Shown here one piece after another: positions 7,092-15,306 of a stretch of 49,379 bases of DNA. Source of the DNA: Bacillota bacterium. Lineage in GTDB: Bacteria > Bacillota > Clostridia > Christensenellales > UMGS416. The stretch spans positions 1-49,379 of the forward strand of contig JAEEJN010000056.1 in the NCBI GenBank assembly GCA_016281935.1, read 5' to 3'. Position 1 is the first letter of the stretch. Every line of letters starts with the position of its first letter. A model generated the notes under the pieces. It had not been told where the DNA came from. It saw only the letters and a list, made by a program, of their open reading frames with translations, and ran no database searches. The position numbers and the translations under genes were made by a program.

Positions 7092-8894
7092 ATGAAAAGG
7101 ATAATCTGTCTTCTTCTGGGAATCTGTTTCCTGCTGTCCGCCTGTACGCGGAGAGATCCCGCTTCCGATGTGCTCAAGCCCGATCCGCAGGCAACGCCTT
7201 CGGACGGCTTTTATGATGCGCAGACCGTACTGTCCGGCGGTACGCCTATGACCGGCATGAACCTGAGAAAGGTGAACGTTTCCCGGACTGCGGAAGGGGA
7301 AACGGACGTCGAGATCCTGTTCGTTGACGGGAGCGACCTCATGGACATCCCGGAGGCAGATACGCCTGACGTCCCGGAATACAGCACGGACTGGTACGAA
7401 GGAGCGGACCGCTTCATCCTCCGGCTGAACGGGGTGCTGTACTGGGACTATCTGCTGGATCTTCCGGATACGCAGGGAACGGATCTTCAGGGCATGTTCT
7501 CCATACGGAGCGATGAAGCGGAAGGATCTCTATTTATCCTCCATCTGTCCCGTACGATGGACTATTCGCTGAAAGCAGAGAAAAACCGTCTCATGCTCCG
7601 CTTCCGGCCCGTGGAAGAGGAGCAGGACAACTACAGTTTTCTGTACATCGGCGGCTATGAGGATTATTATCCCAGAGTCTCCGCTGAATTGGGTGAGCTC
7701 GGTTTTGCACCTTCTCTCTGTGCCGACGGTTCTTCCACTGTGCTTCTTTCCGTTCCGTTCGCCGACGAGAAACAGGCGGAACTGTATCTTCAGGGGAACG
7801 AGTCCAGGATTTCTTCTCTTCTCCCGGGGCTCACGGCTTCCGTCCAGACATTCCCGAGCAACCGGCTGCCCGAGTATACGAAGGAATCGGGACTGGATCA
7901 CCTGGCGCAGACCGTCATGGCGCTGAAGTCCGGAGAACCCGCTTCCGAGATCATGATTGAGCGGGGAGGTTTCCTGTGCCATCTCCCAGACGGATCCGGT
8001 TATCTGTACACGAAGGATCTGGTACGCAGGACGGAGGAAGAAGAACTCTATCAGGAACTCCGCATCCATACGGAGGAGAGAGACGAACCTGTCCTCGACC
8101 AGTTCGAATTTCTCTCCGTGTCTTCGGCTCAGTGCAGTGCGGACGGACGTTATGCGGCGCTGACGGAACAGACGTTGTTCCGTCAGGAACTGAGCGTCGT
8201 CTCTCTGGGGAACGGGGAGGTCTATTCGCCCATGGAAGACGGCATGGAAGGTTCCGTGTCCTATTTCGTCTGGGATGCCGGAAAACCCGTTCTGTATGCG
8301 TTCCTGCGGACGGAAGAGACCCTGAGCCTCATGGCCTATGACCTTACTGAACCCGAGCATCCTGCCGTCAGCACGATCGCGTCGGACTTCTGGGAAGAAA
8401 GCCCGCTGTATTTCGTGGACGGACAGGTCTGGACGATCCAGCGTGACGATTCCGGCATGCAGCGCGTCTGCGCCGTCCAACCCGGCAAAGGGACCAGGAC
8501 CTACCGTGAAGAAGCCTATGCCCTGACGATGTCACCGGACGGGAAGACCTGTGCGTCTCTGAGAAATGATGGAGAAGGGAACACGGTCCTGACTTTCTCG
8601 GCGGCGGCGACGGGAAGGTTCGAGTCCCAGACGGAAGGGATCGAATGGATCGACATGGCCTGGGACGCTTCCGGAGAGTATCTTTACGGAACAGCGCTCG
8701 GAGACGATGCCGGCTGGGATGACGAGTATCCGCTGAATCTCTTCAGGATCGATCCCAGGGACGGTTCCGTGACTTCCTGGATGAAAGTAAGGACAGGCGC
8801 CCTGTACACAGGCGCTGAGAGCGGAGAAGTCTGGATGATCTACATCTTCACGGTTCGGGATCAGCCGGTAACTATGACCTATAAGCTTTCGTGA
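7092..8894 (+). CDS. large surface lipoprotein of unknown function
   Basis: 600 residues with a type II signal peptide: KR, a hydrophobic core, then the lipobox LLSAC with the modified Cys at 18. The mature protein has repeated beta-rich segments with Trp/Tyr and Asp/Gly turns. Examples are SYFVWDAGKPVLYAFLRTEE, LTMSPDGKTCASLRNDGEG and IDMAWDASGEYLYGTALG in the second half, which resemble blades of a WD40- or TolB-like beta-propeller. It is therefore probably anchored outside the membrane and binds rather than catalyses. I recognise no enzyme motif. It stands between two terminators, so it is a single transcription unit. The clear signal peptide and length support a real gene; the function is unknown. 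Confidence 0.85.
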   Translation: MKRIICLLLGICFLLSACTRRDPASDVLKPDPQATPSDGFYDAQTVLSGGTPMTGMNLRKVNVSRTAEGETDVEILFVDGSDLMDIPEADTPDVPEYSTDWYEGADRFILRLNGVLYWDYLLDLPDTQGTDLQGMFSIRSDEAEGSLFILHLSRTMDYSLKAEKNRLMLRFRPVEEEQDNYSFLYIGGYEDYYPRVSAELGELGFAPSLCADGSSTVLLSVPFADEKQAELYLQGNESRISSLLPGLTASVQTFPSNRLPEYTKESGLDHLAQTVMALKSGEPASEIMIERGGFLCHLPDGSGYLYTKDLVRRTEEEELYQELRIHTEERDEPVLDQFEFLSVSSAQCSADGRYAALTEQTLFRQELSVVSLGNGEVYSPMEDGMEGSVSYFVWDAGKPVLYAFLRTEETLSLMAYDLTEPEHPAVSTIASDFWEESPLYFVDGQVWTIQRDDSGMQRVCAVQPGKGTRTYREEAYALTMSPDGKTCASLRNDGEGNTVLTFSAAATGRFESQTEGIEWIDMAWDASGEYLYGTALGDDAGWDDEYPLNLFRIDPRDGSVTSWMKVRTGALYTGAESGEVWMIYIFTVRDQPVTMTYKLS

Positions 8895-8913
8895 TACTAA
8901 GCAATTCAAAACT

Positions 8914-8945
8914 GCTCCTTCCGTGGAAAGGAAGGGGCTTTTTCT
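8914..8945 (+). terminator. intrinsic terminator after the 7092 lipoprotein
   Basis: A nine-base-pair stem (GCTCCTTCC / GGAAGGGGC, one G-U pair) with a seven-base loop is followed by a run of six T and CTTTG. It lies 20 bases after the stop and separates this gene from the CtsR operon. Confidence 0.9.
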
Positions 8946-8959
8946 TTGCCTTGCAAATC

Positions 8960-9032
8960 TCTGACATTTTCTGACCAAAATGTATTGACATTCTCTGACT
9001 ATTGAGATATTATATGGTCAGGAAATGTCAGA
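8960..9032 (+). promoter_or_regulatory. ctsR promoter with three tandem CtsR-type operators
   Basis: The promoter is TTGACA (8985-8990), a 17-base spacer, then TATTAT (9008-9013). Around it are three direct heptad repeats with 3-base spacers: TCTGACA-TTT-TCTGACC (8960-8976), ATTGACA-TTC-TCTGACT (8984-9000) and, in the opposite orientation, GGTCAGG-AAA-TGTCAGA (9016-9032). CtsR boxes are tandem heptads of canonical form GGTCAAA with a three-base spacer. Box 2 contains the -35 element and box 3 sits at the expected start of transcription, so occupancy would block polymerase. The heptad here is closer to TGTCAGA than to the textbook form. Confidence 0.85.
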
Positions 9033-9043
9033 GAGGTGAGAAC

Positions 9044-9532
9044 ATGTCCGTACTCAGTGACGCGATCGAATCGTTCCTGCTTCAGCTCATGGATAATCCC
9101 CGGCATGAAGTCGAGGTGAAGAGGGGGGAGCTGGCACAGCGTTTCGGCTGTGCGCCTTCCCAGATCAACTACGTGCTTTCAACCCGTTTCACGCCGGCGC
9201 ACGGTTACCTTATCCAGAGCCAGAGGGGAGGCGGCGGTTATATCAGAATCATCCGCATCCCGCAGGACGACGGCGACGCCATGCTTTCCGAAGCAATGGA
9301 ACACTGTCTTGAACCCATAGGGGAAGCTGACGCGAGGGCCATGGTGCAGAACCTGCTGCGCTGCGGCTTCATCACGGGAAGAGAAGCTTCCGTCATGGCG
9401 TCTGTTCTGACGGACAGTCATCTTAAGAGGATCAGCAGCGATGCGGATTCACTCAGATCGGATCTGTTCATCCGCATGCTTGCGGCTCTTCGAATCCAGA
9501 GGAAAAAGGAGAACGATCATGGCACTCTGTGA
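9044..9532 (+). CDS. ctsR: transcriptional repressor of class III stress genes CtsR
   Basis: 162 residues. The N-terminal winged helix-turn-helix includes ELAQRFGCAPSQINYVLSTR (29-48) followed by the glycine-rich wing QRGGGGYIRI (60-69). In Bacillus the wing arginine contacts DNA and the wing senses heat. The C-terminal dimerisation region spans about 75-155. CtsR represses clp and its own operon, and McsB and ClpCP relieve it under stress. The start is the ATG after GAGAGGTGAGAAC. Three CtsR-like boxes overlap its promoter, so it is autoregulated. It overlaps mcsA by 14 bases. Confidence 0.95.
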   Translation: MSVLSDAIESFLLQLMDNPRHEVEVKRGELAQRFGCAPSQINYVLSTRFTPAHGYLIQSQRGGGGYIRIIRIPQDDGDAMLSEAMEHCLEPIGEADARAMVQNLLRCGFITGREASVMASVLTDSHLKRISSDADSLRSDLFIRMLAALRIQRKKENDHGTL

Positions 9533-10043
9533 AAAATGCAAAACCAATCCGGCGACCGTTCAGATCATCCAGATCGTGAACGGACAGAAATATCAGCGGA
9601 TCCTGTGCGCGAAGTGCGCGCAGGAAGAGAATCTGTTCTCCGTGGGAGGCCAGAACTCTCTCTTTCAGACGCCTGCGTGGGTGCTTCATGCGACCGGACG
9701 CAACAACACCAATCCGGGATCGCGCAAATGCCAGACATGCGGCACGACCTACGCCGACTTCCTGAAGACAGGTTTTCTCGGCTGCCCGAAGTGCTATGAG
9801 GAATTCAAAGATCTCCTGCAGCCTACGATCCGCAGGATCCAGCACGGGAACGAGATCCATCGCGGCATGCGGCCTTCCGTATCTGCGGACGTCCATTCGG
9901 AAGGGGAGACAGCGCCAGACCCCGTCGCCGCGCTCCGTGCACAGCTGGAAGAAGCGGTTGCGCGCGAGGAATACGAACTGGCGGCCCAGCTCAGAGATGA
10001 GATCCGGGCACTGACAAAGGAGGGGAACGGGAATGAGCAATGA
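9519..10043 (+). CDS. mcsA: protein-arginine kinase activator McsA
   Basis: 174 residues. Four CxxC zinc-knuckle pairs at 4-7, 30-33, 71-74 and 89-92 (CEKC, CAKC, CQTC, CPKC) are followed by a linker and a C-terminal UVR motif helix pair (about 138-170, LRAQLEEAVAREEYELAAQLRDE). McsA binds and activates the arginine kinase McsB and modulates CtsR. The ATG follows AAAAAGGAGAACGATC within the end of ctsR, and its own end overlaps mcsB by 11 bases, so translation is tightly coupled. All features match the family. Confidence 0.95.
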   Translation: MALCEKCKTNPATVQIIQIVNGQKYQRILCAKCAQEENLFSVGGQNSLFQTPAWVLHATGRNNTNPGSRKCQTCGTTYADFLKTGFLGCPKCYEEFKDLLQPTIRRIQHGNEIHRGMRPSVSADVHSEGETAPDPVAALRAQLEEAVAREEYELAAQLRDEIRALTKEGNGNEQ

Positions 10044-11040
10044 TCTGATGCAGGATGTGGTCCTTTCTTCCAGGGTCCGCATCGCGAGGAACCTGCCTGA
10101 TGTTCCCTTTCCGCATGCGATGAACGATGCTCAGGCACAGGAGATCGTCTATAATGTCCTGAACGCCCTCAAACAGCAGGATCAGGCGTTCAGCTTCCAT
10201 CCCATGGTGAGCGAGCCTCCTCTGGAACGCCAGTCCATGGTCGAGAAGCACTGGATCAGTCCGGAACTTGCGGACAATCCTCAGAAAAGCGCACTGCTCA
10301 TCAGTGCGGACGAGACTACGTCCGTCATGCTGCATGAGGAGGACCATCTGCGCGTGCAGTGCATCCTGCCGGGTTTTCAGGGATCCGAGGCTCTGAAGAG
10401 AGCGACGGAACTCGTGAAAGTGCTGGAAGGCCAGATGCAGTTTGCCTATCAGGAACCCATCGGGTATCTGACCTGCTGTCCTACGAACGTCGGGACGGGA
10501 CTGCGTGTGTCCTTCATGGTGCATCTGCCTGCACTCGCACTGACAGGTGATCTGCAGAAAACGCTGGACGATATCCGGCCTCAGGGCATGACGATCCGCG
10601 GGATCTACGGGGAAGGCAGCAGCGCCCAGGGACATATCTACCAGATCAGCAACCAGGTCACTCTCGGCGTGACAGAAGAGGAGTGTCTCCAGATCGTCGA
10701 GACCGTGATCCGGGAGATCGCGAACCGTGAACAGAGCGCCAGAAAGAAGATGGAGCAGGAAGGGGGATATTCGTTCCAGGACCGTCTCATGCGGGCTGTA
10801 GGCACGCTGCGCTACGCGCGAAGGATCTCTTCCAAAGAAGCGACTTCACTTCTGAGTCTCGCCTGGCTCGCAGCGGATATGGGATACTGGAACGGCCTGG
10901 AAGACGGTGAATTCTATGAACTCCTCATCTCGGTTCAGCCCGCGACACTGTCCTGTCTCAAAAAGAATCAGCCCAACGAGGCGGAAAGAGACGTCTTCCG
11001 GGCAGAATACCTGAGAGATACTTTGAAAGACCATGCCTAA
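10033..11040 (+). CDS. mcsB: protein arginine kinase McsB
   Basis: 335-residue phosphagen-kinase-fold enzyme that phosphorylates arginine side chains on misfolded proteins and CtsR, marking them for ClpCP. Visible are LSSRVRIARNLP (11-22), EEDHLRVQ (102-109), CPTNVGTGLR (149-158) and RGIYGEGSSAQGHIYQISNQ (189-208). The acidic loop usually reads NEED; here it is HEEDHLR, with both acidic residues retained. Length is typical. It follows its activator McsA and precedes ClpC, the standard operon order. Confidence 0.95.
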   Translation: MSNDLMQDVVLSSRVRIARNLPDVPFPHAMNDAQAQEIVYNVLNALKQQDQAFSFHPMVSEPPLERQSMVEKHWISPELADNPQKSALLISADETTSVMLHEEDHLRVQCILPGFQGSEALKRATELVKVLEGQMQFAYQEPIGYLTCCPTNVGTGLRVSFMVHLPALALTGDLQKTLDDIRPQGMTIRGIYGEGSSAQGHIYQISNQVTLGVTEEECLQIVETVIREIANREQSARKKMEQEGGYSFQDRLMRAVGTLRYARRISSKEATSLLSLAWLAADMGYWNGLEDGEFYELLISVQPATLSCLKKNQPNEAERDVFRAEYLRDTLKDHA

Positions 11041-11052
11041 GGAGGTTTAAAT

Positions 11053-13551
11053 ATGGCTTTTCACGCGAAATTCACTGAAAATTCAGCGAAAGCCGTCAGC
11101 AACGCACAGCAGGAGGCCCGTATGCTCGGGCACAACTACGTAGGGACTGAACATCTCCTGCTTGGCCTCGTCGTGACGAACCACTGCGCGGCGAGCGACG
11201 CGCTCCGCCGTTTCGGCGTTACGAAGGAGAATGTGATCGAGGAGATCACGGCTCTGGTCGGAAGAAATGATGATCAGAGCAACAACGTGCCCAGCGATTT
11301 CACGCCGAGGACGAAAAACATCATAGAAAACTCGGCAAGGATCATGCGCCAGCTCGGTCACAGTTATATCGGAACGGAGCATCTACTGCTCAGCCTCATG
11401 CAGGAAACGACGAGCGTAGCCGTCCGTATCCTTACCGATCTTGGCGTGGATCTGAAAAAGCTACAGAACGAACTGCTTTCCTCCCTCCAGTCTCATTCCC
11501 AGGGAGGGGAGGATGCTTCGGCAGGTTCCGCTTCCGAGGGAGGCGAAACGCCCAGACTGGATCAGTTCACGCGTGATCTGACGAAAGCGGCCAAAGATGG
11601 GGAACTCGATCCCGTGATCGGAAGGAATGCGGAGATCGAGCGTGTTGTTCAGATCCTGTCCCGGAGGACGAAGAACAATCCCGTGCTTATCGGAGAACCC
11701 GGAGTCGGAAAGACAGCCGTCGTGGAAGGACTTGCCCAGAGGATCGCGGACGGCACGATTCCCGAGCTGCTCAGAGACAGGCGCGTACTGGCGCTCGATC
11801 TTTCTGGCATGCTTGCCGGTGCCAAATTCCGCGGTGAATTCGAGGAACGTCTCAAGGACGCGATGGAAGAGATCGAGAAGGCGGGGAACATCATCCTGTT
11901 CATCGACGAGCTCCATACCCTGGTAGGCGCAGGAGCGGCGGAAGGTGCGATCGACGCGGCCAACATCCTGAAGCCGGCCCTTGCCCGCGGAAAGATCCAG
12001 GCTGTAGGTGCGACCACGATCTCCGAGTACAGGAAATACATCGAAAAGGACGCCGCGCTCGAACGGCGTTTCCAGCCCGTGACCGTCGGCGAACCTTCCC
12101 AGGAAGACGCCGTCGCGATCCTGCGCGGGCTGCGTGATAAATATGAAGCGCACCATAAGGTCAAGATCAGCGACGAGGCCCTGACGGCCGCCGTGGAGCT
12201 GTCCGCCCGGTATATCTCCGACCGCTTCCTGCCCGATAAGGCGATCGATCTCATGGATGAGGCAGCCTCCCGTCTGCGTCTGCAGAACTATATCGCACCT
12301 CCGGACATGAAGGAACTCGAGGCGAAACTCGAGAGTCTGGCTCTGGACAAGCAGGAAGCCGTCAACAATCAGAATTATGAGAAGGCCGCGCAGATCCGAG
12401 ATCAGGAGAAGGCGGTGCAGGCTGAGATCGAAAGGCAGAAGAGCAGCTGGGAAGTCCACAGGGATCAGAAGGAGCTGGTCGTGACAGCCGAATCCATCGC
12501 TGAGATCGTGTCTTCCTGGGTCGGCGTACCGGTAGCCCAGCTGACGGAAGAGGAATCCGTCCGCCTGCTCAGACTCGAAGAGACCCTGCATCAGCGGGTG
12601 ATCGGTCAGGATGAGGCCGTGAGCGCTGTCGCGCGCGCGATACGCCGTTCGCGTGCCGGCCTGAAAGATCCCAAACGGCCCATCGGTTCCTTCCTTTTCC
12701 TGGGACCCACGGGCGTCGGCAAGACCGAACTGAGCCGCGCGCTGGCCGAAGCTATGTTCGCCACGGAAGACGCGATGATCCGTATCGATATGTCAGAATA
12801 CATGGAAAAGCATACGGTCTCCAGACTGGTCGGAGCTCCTCCCGGATACGTCGGTTACGAGGAGGGAGGCCAGCTGACGGACAAGGTTCGTTCGCATCCC
12901 TATTCCGTGATCCTTCTGGACGAGATCGAAAAAGCGCACCCGGACGTCTTCAACGTACTACTCCAGATCCTGGAAGACGGACGTCTGACAGACGGAAAAG
13001 GCCGTACGGTCGATTTCAGGAACACGATCATCATCATGACGTCCAATGCCGGTGCGATGCAGTTTGGCCTGCAGAAGCATGTGGGGTTCGGAGCGCATGG
13101 AGAGCAGGACGTGCATGAATACGAACAGATGAAGGAGACTGCCCTGGAAGCGCTGAAGAGCACGTTCCGTCCGGAATTCCTGAACCGTATCGATGAGATC
13201 ATCGTGTTCCACCGCCTGGACGAAAAAGATACCCGCAGGATCGCTGACCTCATGCTGCGTACCGTTGCAAAGCGCATGAAGGAACAGGGCGTGGATCTTG
13301 AGATCAGCGACGCAGCCGGAGCCTTCCTCGCCAAGGCCGGTTTCGATGAGAACTACGGCGCCAGACCGCTTCGCAGAGCGATCCAGCGTATGGTCGAGGA
13401 CGGCCTGTCCGAAGAACTCCTTTCCGGAAAGGTCAGGATCGGGGATACGGTCCTCTGCGACGTGCAGGACGATCATCTCGTATTTGTGAGCCGTGCGTCT
13501 GAAAGGACGGAACCGGATACGGAGATAACGGAACAGACCGAGGCCGTATAA
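11053..13551 (+). CDS. clpC: ATP-dependent Clp protease ATP-binding subunit ClpC
   Basis: 832-residue Hsp100 unfoldase that feeds arginine-phosphorylated substrates to ClpP. The order is two N-domain repeats (about 1-145, each with GHxYxGTEHLLL), AAA1 with Walker A GEPGVGKT (214-221) and FIDELHTL (283-290), a middle domain with a UVR-like coiled coil (about 410-470), and AAA2 with Walker A GPTGVGKT (551-558) and [11 protein letters not shown] (621-631). A VGFG tripeptide-type ClpP-docking loop is at 677-680. AAGGAGGTTTAAAT gives a strong ribosome site 12 bases after mcsB. It is the last gene of the CtsR operon. Confidence 0.97.
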   Translation: MAFHAKFTENSAKAVSNAQQEARMLGHNYVGTEHLLLGLVVTNHCAASDALRRFGVTKENVIEEITALVGRNDDQSNNVPSDFTPRTKNIIENSARIMRQLGHSYIGTEHLLLSLMQETTSVAVRILTDLGVDLKKLQNELLSSLQSHSQGGEDASAGSASEGGETPRLDQFTRDLTKAAKDGELDPVIGRNAEIERVVQILSRRTKNNPVLIGEPGVGKTAVVEGLAQRIADGTIPELLRDRRVLALDLSGMLAGAKFRGEFEERLKDAMEEIEKAGNIILFIDELHTLVGAGAAEGAIDAANILKPALARGKIQAVGATTISEYRKYIEKDAALERRFQPVTVGEPSQEDAVAILRGLRDKYEAHHKVKISDEALTAAVELSARYISDRFLPDKAIDLMDEAASRLRLQNYIAPPDMKELEAKLESLALDKQEAVNNQNYEKAAQIRDQEKAVQAEIERQKSSWEVHRDQKELVVTAESIAEIVSSWVGVPVAQLTEEESVRLLRLEETLHQRVIGQDEAVSAVARAIRRSRAGLKDPKRPIGSFLFLGPTGVGKTELSRALAEAMFATEDAMIRIDMSEYMEKHTVSRLVGAPPGYVGYEEGGQLTDKVRSHPYSVILLDEIEKAHPDVFNVLLQILEDGRLTDGKGRTVDFRNTIIIMTSNAGAMQFGLQKHVGFGAHGEQDVHEYEQMKETALEALKSTFRPEFLNRIDEIIVFHRLDEKDTRRIADLMLRTVAKRMKEQGVDLEISDAAGAFLAKAGFDENYGARPLRRAIQRMVEDGLSEELLSGKVRIGDTVLCDVQDDHLVFVSRASERTEPDTEITEQTEAV

Positions 13552-13574
13552 AGAGGGATACGCATATACCGATA

Positions 13575-13620
13575 CAGAAAAGCCCCGTTTTCAGCGGCAA
13601 TATCCGCTGAAGACGGGGCT
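13575..13620 (-). terminator. bidirectional terminator between clpC and thiT
   Basis: A long stem (AGCCCCGTTTTCAGCGG paired with its near-complement ending at 13620, loop CAATAT) lies between two converging genes. Read on the minus strand it is followed by TTTTCTG, so it works best for thiT. On the plus strand only GCTTCTTA follows, giving weaker termination of clpC. Confidence 0.85.
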
Positions 13621-13636
13621 GCTTCTTATCAGTGCG

Positions 13637-14497
13637 TCAGGCTTCTGCCTGGGATCTCTTTTTGAGTCGGACGAGGATCCTGGAGATGGGGGGGATGACG
13701 GCGATCAGCATGCAGATGACGAGATCGGGCAGCATGTATGAGCCATTATACAGGATCGAATAGACAAGCGGGGTCTGACCTTCAGGGGCATAGCTCGCGA
13801 AGAAAAGTACACCGGAAAGCACGTGCATGAGGAAACGGAGGAAACCGCCGACCCAGATGCCGGCCCAGAGGCCCTTGATGTCCATGCGGGAAAACAGTCC
13901 CGCAAATCCAAGCAGGGAGAAGGGAAGGATGTAATCCAGCATGAACTGCATGGGATGCAGGACGTAAGCGCCCATCGTCAGCTGGAGGATCCCGTGGACA
14001 AGACCCGCAGAGATGCCGGCAGGTACGCCGTAGATCCAGGCGAAAACAAAGAGAGGCAGCATGGAAGCGGGGGTGATGCTTCCGCCGTTGGGAAGGCGGT
14101 AAAGACGGATTGCGGCCAGAAGTACGGAGAGCGCGATGCAGACGGCGCCAGTCGCGAGCATTCTCGCTGTCCAGACCTGACGGCGGATCATGAGCGCCAT
14201 CGAGACGACGAGGAGGATGATAAGGACGAGAGCCCAGAACCATGTCTGATACAGGACGGACATGGACGTGCCTTCTTCAAGCTCCATTTCCGGGATGAAG
14301 AAAGCAGTGACGACGATGAGGGAGATGAGGACGAGCGCGGAAATGCACAGCGTCAGGGCAAAGCTGACCTTTTTCTCACCTTTTTTCAGGATCAGACCGA
14401 GGGCGACGCCTCCGATCAGAAGCACGGCAAGAGCGATCCACAGTGCGGGCGTGAACTCGAGCAGCTTCTTATGGAATTGAAAGAACCATTCAGCCAT
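13637..14497 (-). CDS. thiT: ECF thiamine transporter S component ThiT with N-terminal extension
   Basis: 286-residue membrane protein. The C-terminal part from about residue 105 carries the ThiT pattern: RLYRLPNGGSITPASMLPL, YGVPAGISAGLVHGILQ, HPMQFMLDYILPFSLLGFAG and YNGSYMLPDLVI, which include the aromatic and acidic residues that cradle thiamine in the known family. ThiT is normally about 190 residues with six helices. Here about 100 residues with three further hydrophobic segments (about 18-36, 45-68, 84-102) precede it. The partner ECF A, A' and T subunits are not in the window. Expression is set by a TPP riboswitch just upstream. AAAGGAGAAAC precedes the ATG. Confidence 0.9.
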   Translation of the reverse strand: MAEWFFQFHKKLLEFTPALWIALAVLLIGGVALGLILKKGEKKVSFALTLCISALVLISLIVVTAFFIPEMELEEGTSMSVLYQTWFWALVLIILLVVSMALMIRRQVWTARMLATGAVCIALSVLLAAIRLYRLPNGGSITPASMLPLFVFAWIYGVPAGISAGLVHGILQLTMGAYVLHPMQFMLDYILPFSLLGFAGLFSRMDIKGLWAGIWVGGFLRFLMHVLSGVLFFASYAPEGQTPLVYSILYNGSYMLPDLVICMLIAVIPPISRILVRLKKRSQAEA

Positions 14498-14512
14498 TGT
14501 GTTTCTCCTTTA

Positions 14513-14546
14513 TGAAAAAATAAACCGTATTCCGGAAGGAATACGG
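14513..14546 (-). terminator. TPP-riboswitch expression-platform terminator
   Basis: On the minus strand a nine-base-pair stem (CCGTATTCC / GGAATACGG, loop TTCC) is followed by TTTATTTTTTC, ending just before the thiT ribosome site. It lies 17 bases beyond the aptamer. This is the expected arrangement for premature termination when thiamine pyrophosphate is bound. Confidence 0.92.
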
Positions 14547-14563
14547 CTGGTTGACTGCACCGT

Positions 14564-14642
14564 CCGCTTCCCTTCGCGAGGATGATCTCAACAGGTTCCA
14601 AGGGTCGGCTACTGCCTCTCAGCCTTACGGCTCCCCCAGCGG
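14564..14642 (-). ncRNA. TPP (thiamine pyrophosphate) riboswitch aptamer
   Basis: Read on the minus strand, the 79-base element begins with P1 (CCGCT) and continues GGGGGAGCC, the conserved AAGGCUGAGAGG box, GACCCUUGGAACCUG, then the GAUCAUCCUCGCGAAGGGAAG segment and the closing AGCGG. This matches the Thi-box consensus, with CUGAGA as the pyrimidine-recognition motif and GCGnAGGGA as the final conserved stretch. Together with the terminator at 14513-14546 it should switch thiT off when TPP is plentiful. Confidence 0.97.
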
Positions 14643-14653
14643 TATGATTTTGT

Positions 14654-14677
14654 CGGCAAGACTTTTTTTCATTGCCG
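14654..14677. repeat. inverted repeat at the thiT transcription start
   Basis: Arms CGGCAA (14654-14659) and TTGCCG (14672-14677) enclose 12 bases that include a run of seven T. On the minus strand it begins where thiT transcription should start and could be a 5' hairpin or an operator. On the plus strand it lies just upstream of yfbR. The role is unknown. Confidence 0.4.
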
Positions 14678-14683
14678 AAAACA

Positions 14684-14712
14684 AGTATAATGAGACTAAG
14701 ACCATTTGTCAA
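14684..14712 (-). promoter_or_regulatory. thiT promoter
   Basis: On the minus strand TTGACA (14712-14707), a 17-base spacer and TATACT (14689-14684) make a near-consensus vegetative promoter. It would start transcription around 14677, about 35 bases before the TPP aptamer. Its -35 element overlaps the ribosome site of the divergent yfbR-like gene. Confidence 0.8.
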
Positions 14713-14722
14713 GGAGTCATGT

Positions 14723-15295
14723 ATGTATTCGTTTTTTGCTTATCTTTCCCGTATGCGCTATATCACCCGATGGAACCTCATGCGCAATACGATGCCCGAG
14801 GACATCGCCCAGCACAGCCTTCAGGTCGCTATGCTTGCACATGGCCTTGCTGTTATTCGCAGGGACGTGTTCCATGAACCCTCCGATCCTGAACGCGCGA
14901 CGCTCCTTGCCGTATATCATGAGTCGGGGGAGACGATCACAGGAGATCTTCCCACGCCGATCAAGTATTTCAGTCCGGAGATCCGGACAGCCTACGCTTC
15001 TGTCGAGGAGGTCGCTGAAAAGCGGCTTCTGGGAATGCTTCCCGAAGAACTGAAGAGCGAATTTGCTCCTCTGCTCCATCCGGAGGATGAAGCGATGTGG
15101 CCTCTCGTGAAAGCTGCCGACAGACTGTCCGCTTACCTCAAGTGCGTGGAGGAACTCAAAGCCGGGAACCAGGAATTCGAAAAAGCTTATGCCACGATCC
15201 GGCGCGAGCTGGAAGCTTCTCCGCTTCCGGAAGTGACTTATTTCATGGAGAAGTTCGAGCCCGCGTTCCATCTGACACTCGACGAACTGAACTGA
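14723..15295 (+). CDS. HD-domain 5'-deoxynucleotidase, YfbR family
   Basis: 190 residues. YfbR enzymes dephosphorylate deoxyribonucleoside 5'-monophosphates. Visible are EDIAQHSLQVAMLAH (26-40, first metal His), YHESGETITGDLPTPIKYFSPEI (65-87; quoted in two parts, YHESGE then TITGDLPTPIKYF) and KAADRLSAYLKC with the downstream metal Asp. The signature His-Asp pair reads His-Glu here (H66-E67); I recall this form in other clostridial members but cannot verify it. AAGGAG eight bases before the ATG at 14723 fixes the start. It is divergent from thiT and is followed by the GH106-like gene after 11 bases. Confidence 0.88.
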   Translation: MYSFFAYLSRMRYITRWNLMRNTMPEDIAQHSLQVAMLAHGLAVIRRDVFHEPSDPERATLLAVYHESGETITGDLPTPIKYFSPEIRTAYASVEEVAEKRLLGMLPEELKSEFAPLLHPEDEAMWPLVKAADRLSAYLKCVEELKAGNQEFEKAYATIRRELEASPLPEVTYFMEKFEPAFHLTLDELN

Positions 15296-15306
15296 CGGAG
15301 GATTGT

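Noticed and set aside
14845-14930. Loss of the HD metal Asp in the YfbR-like protein (HE instead of HD)
   Set aside because: I believe HE at this site is common among clostridial members of the family, so it is noted in the gene entry and not counted as a finding.
15097-15306. N-terminal extension of the GH106-like protein into yfbR
   Set aside because: The upstream frame overlaps the well-defined YfbR C-terminus, and GGAGGATTGT before the ATG at 15307 gives a proper start.
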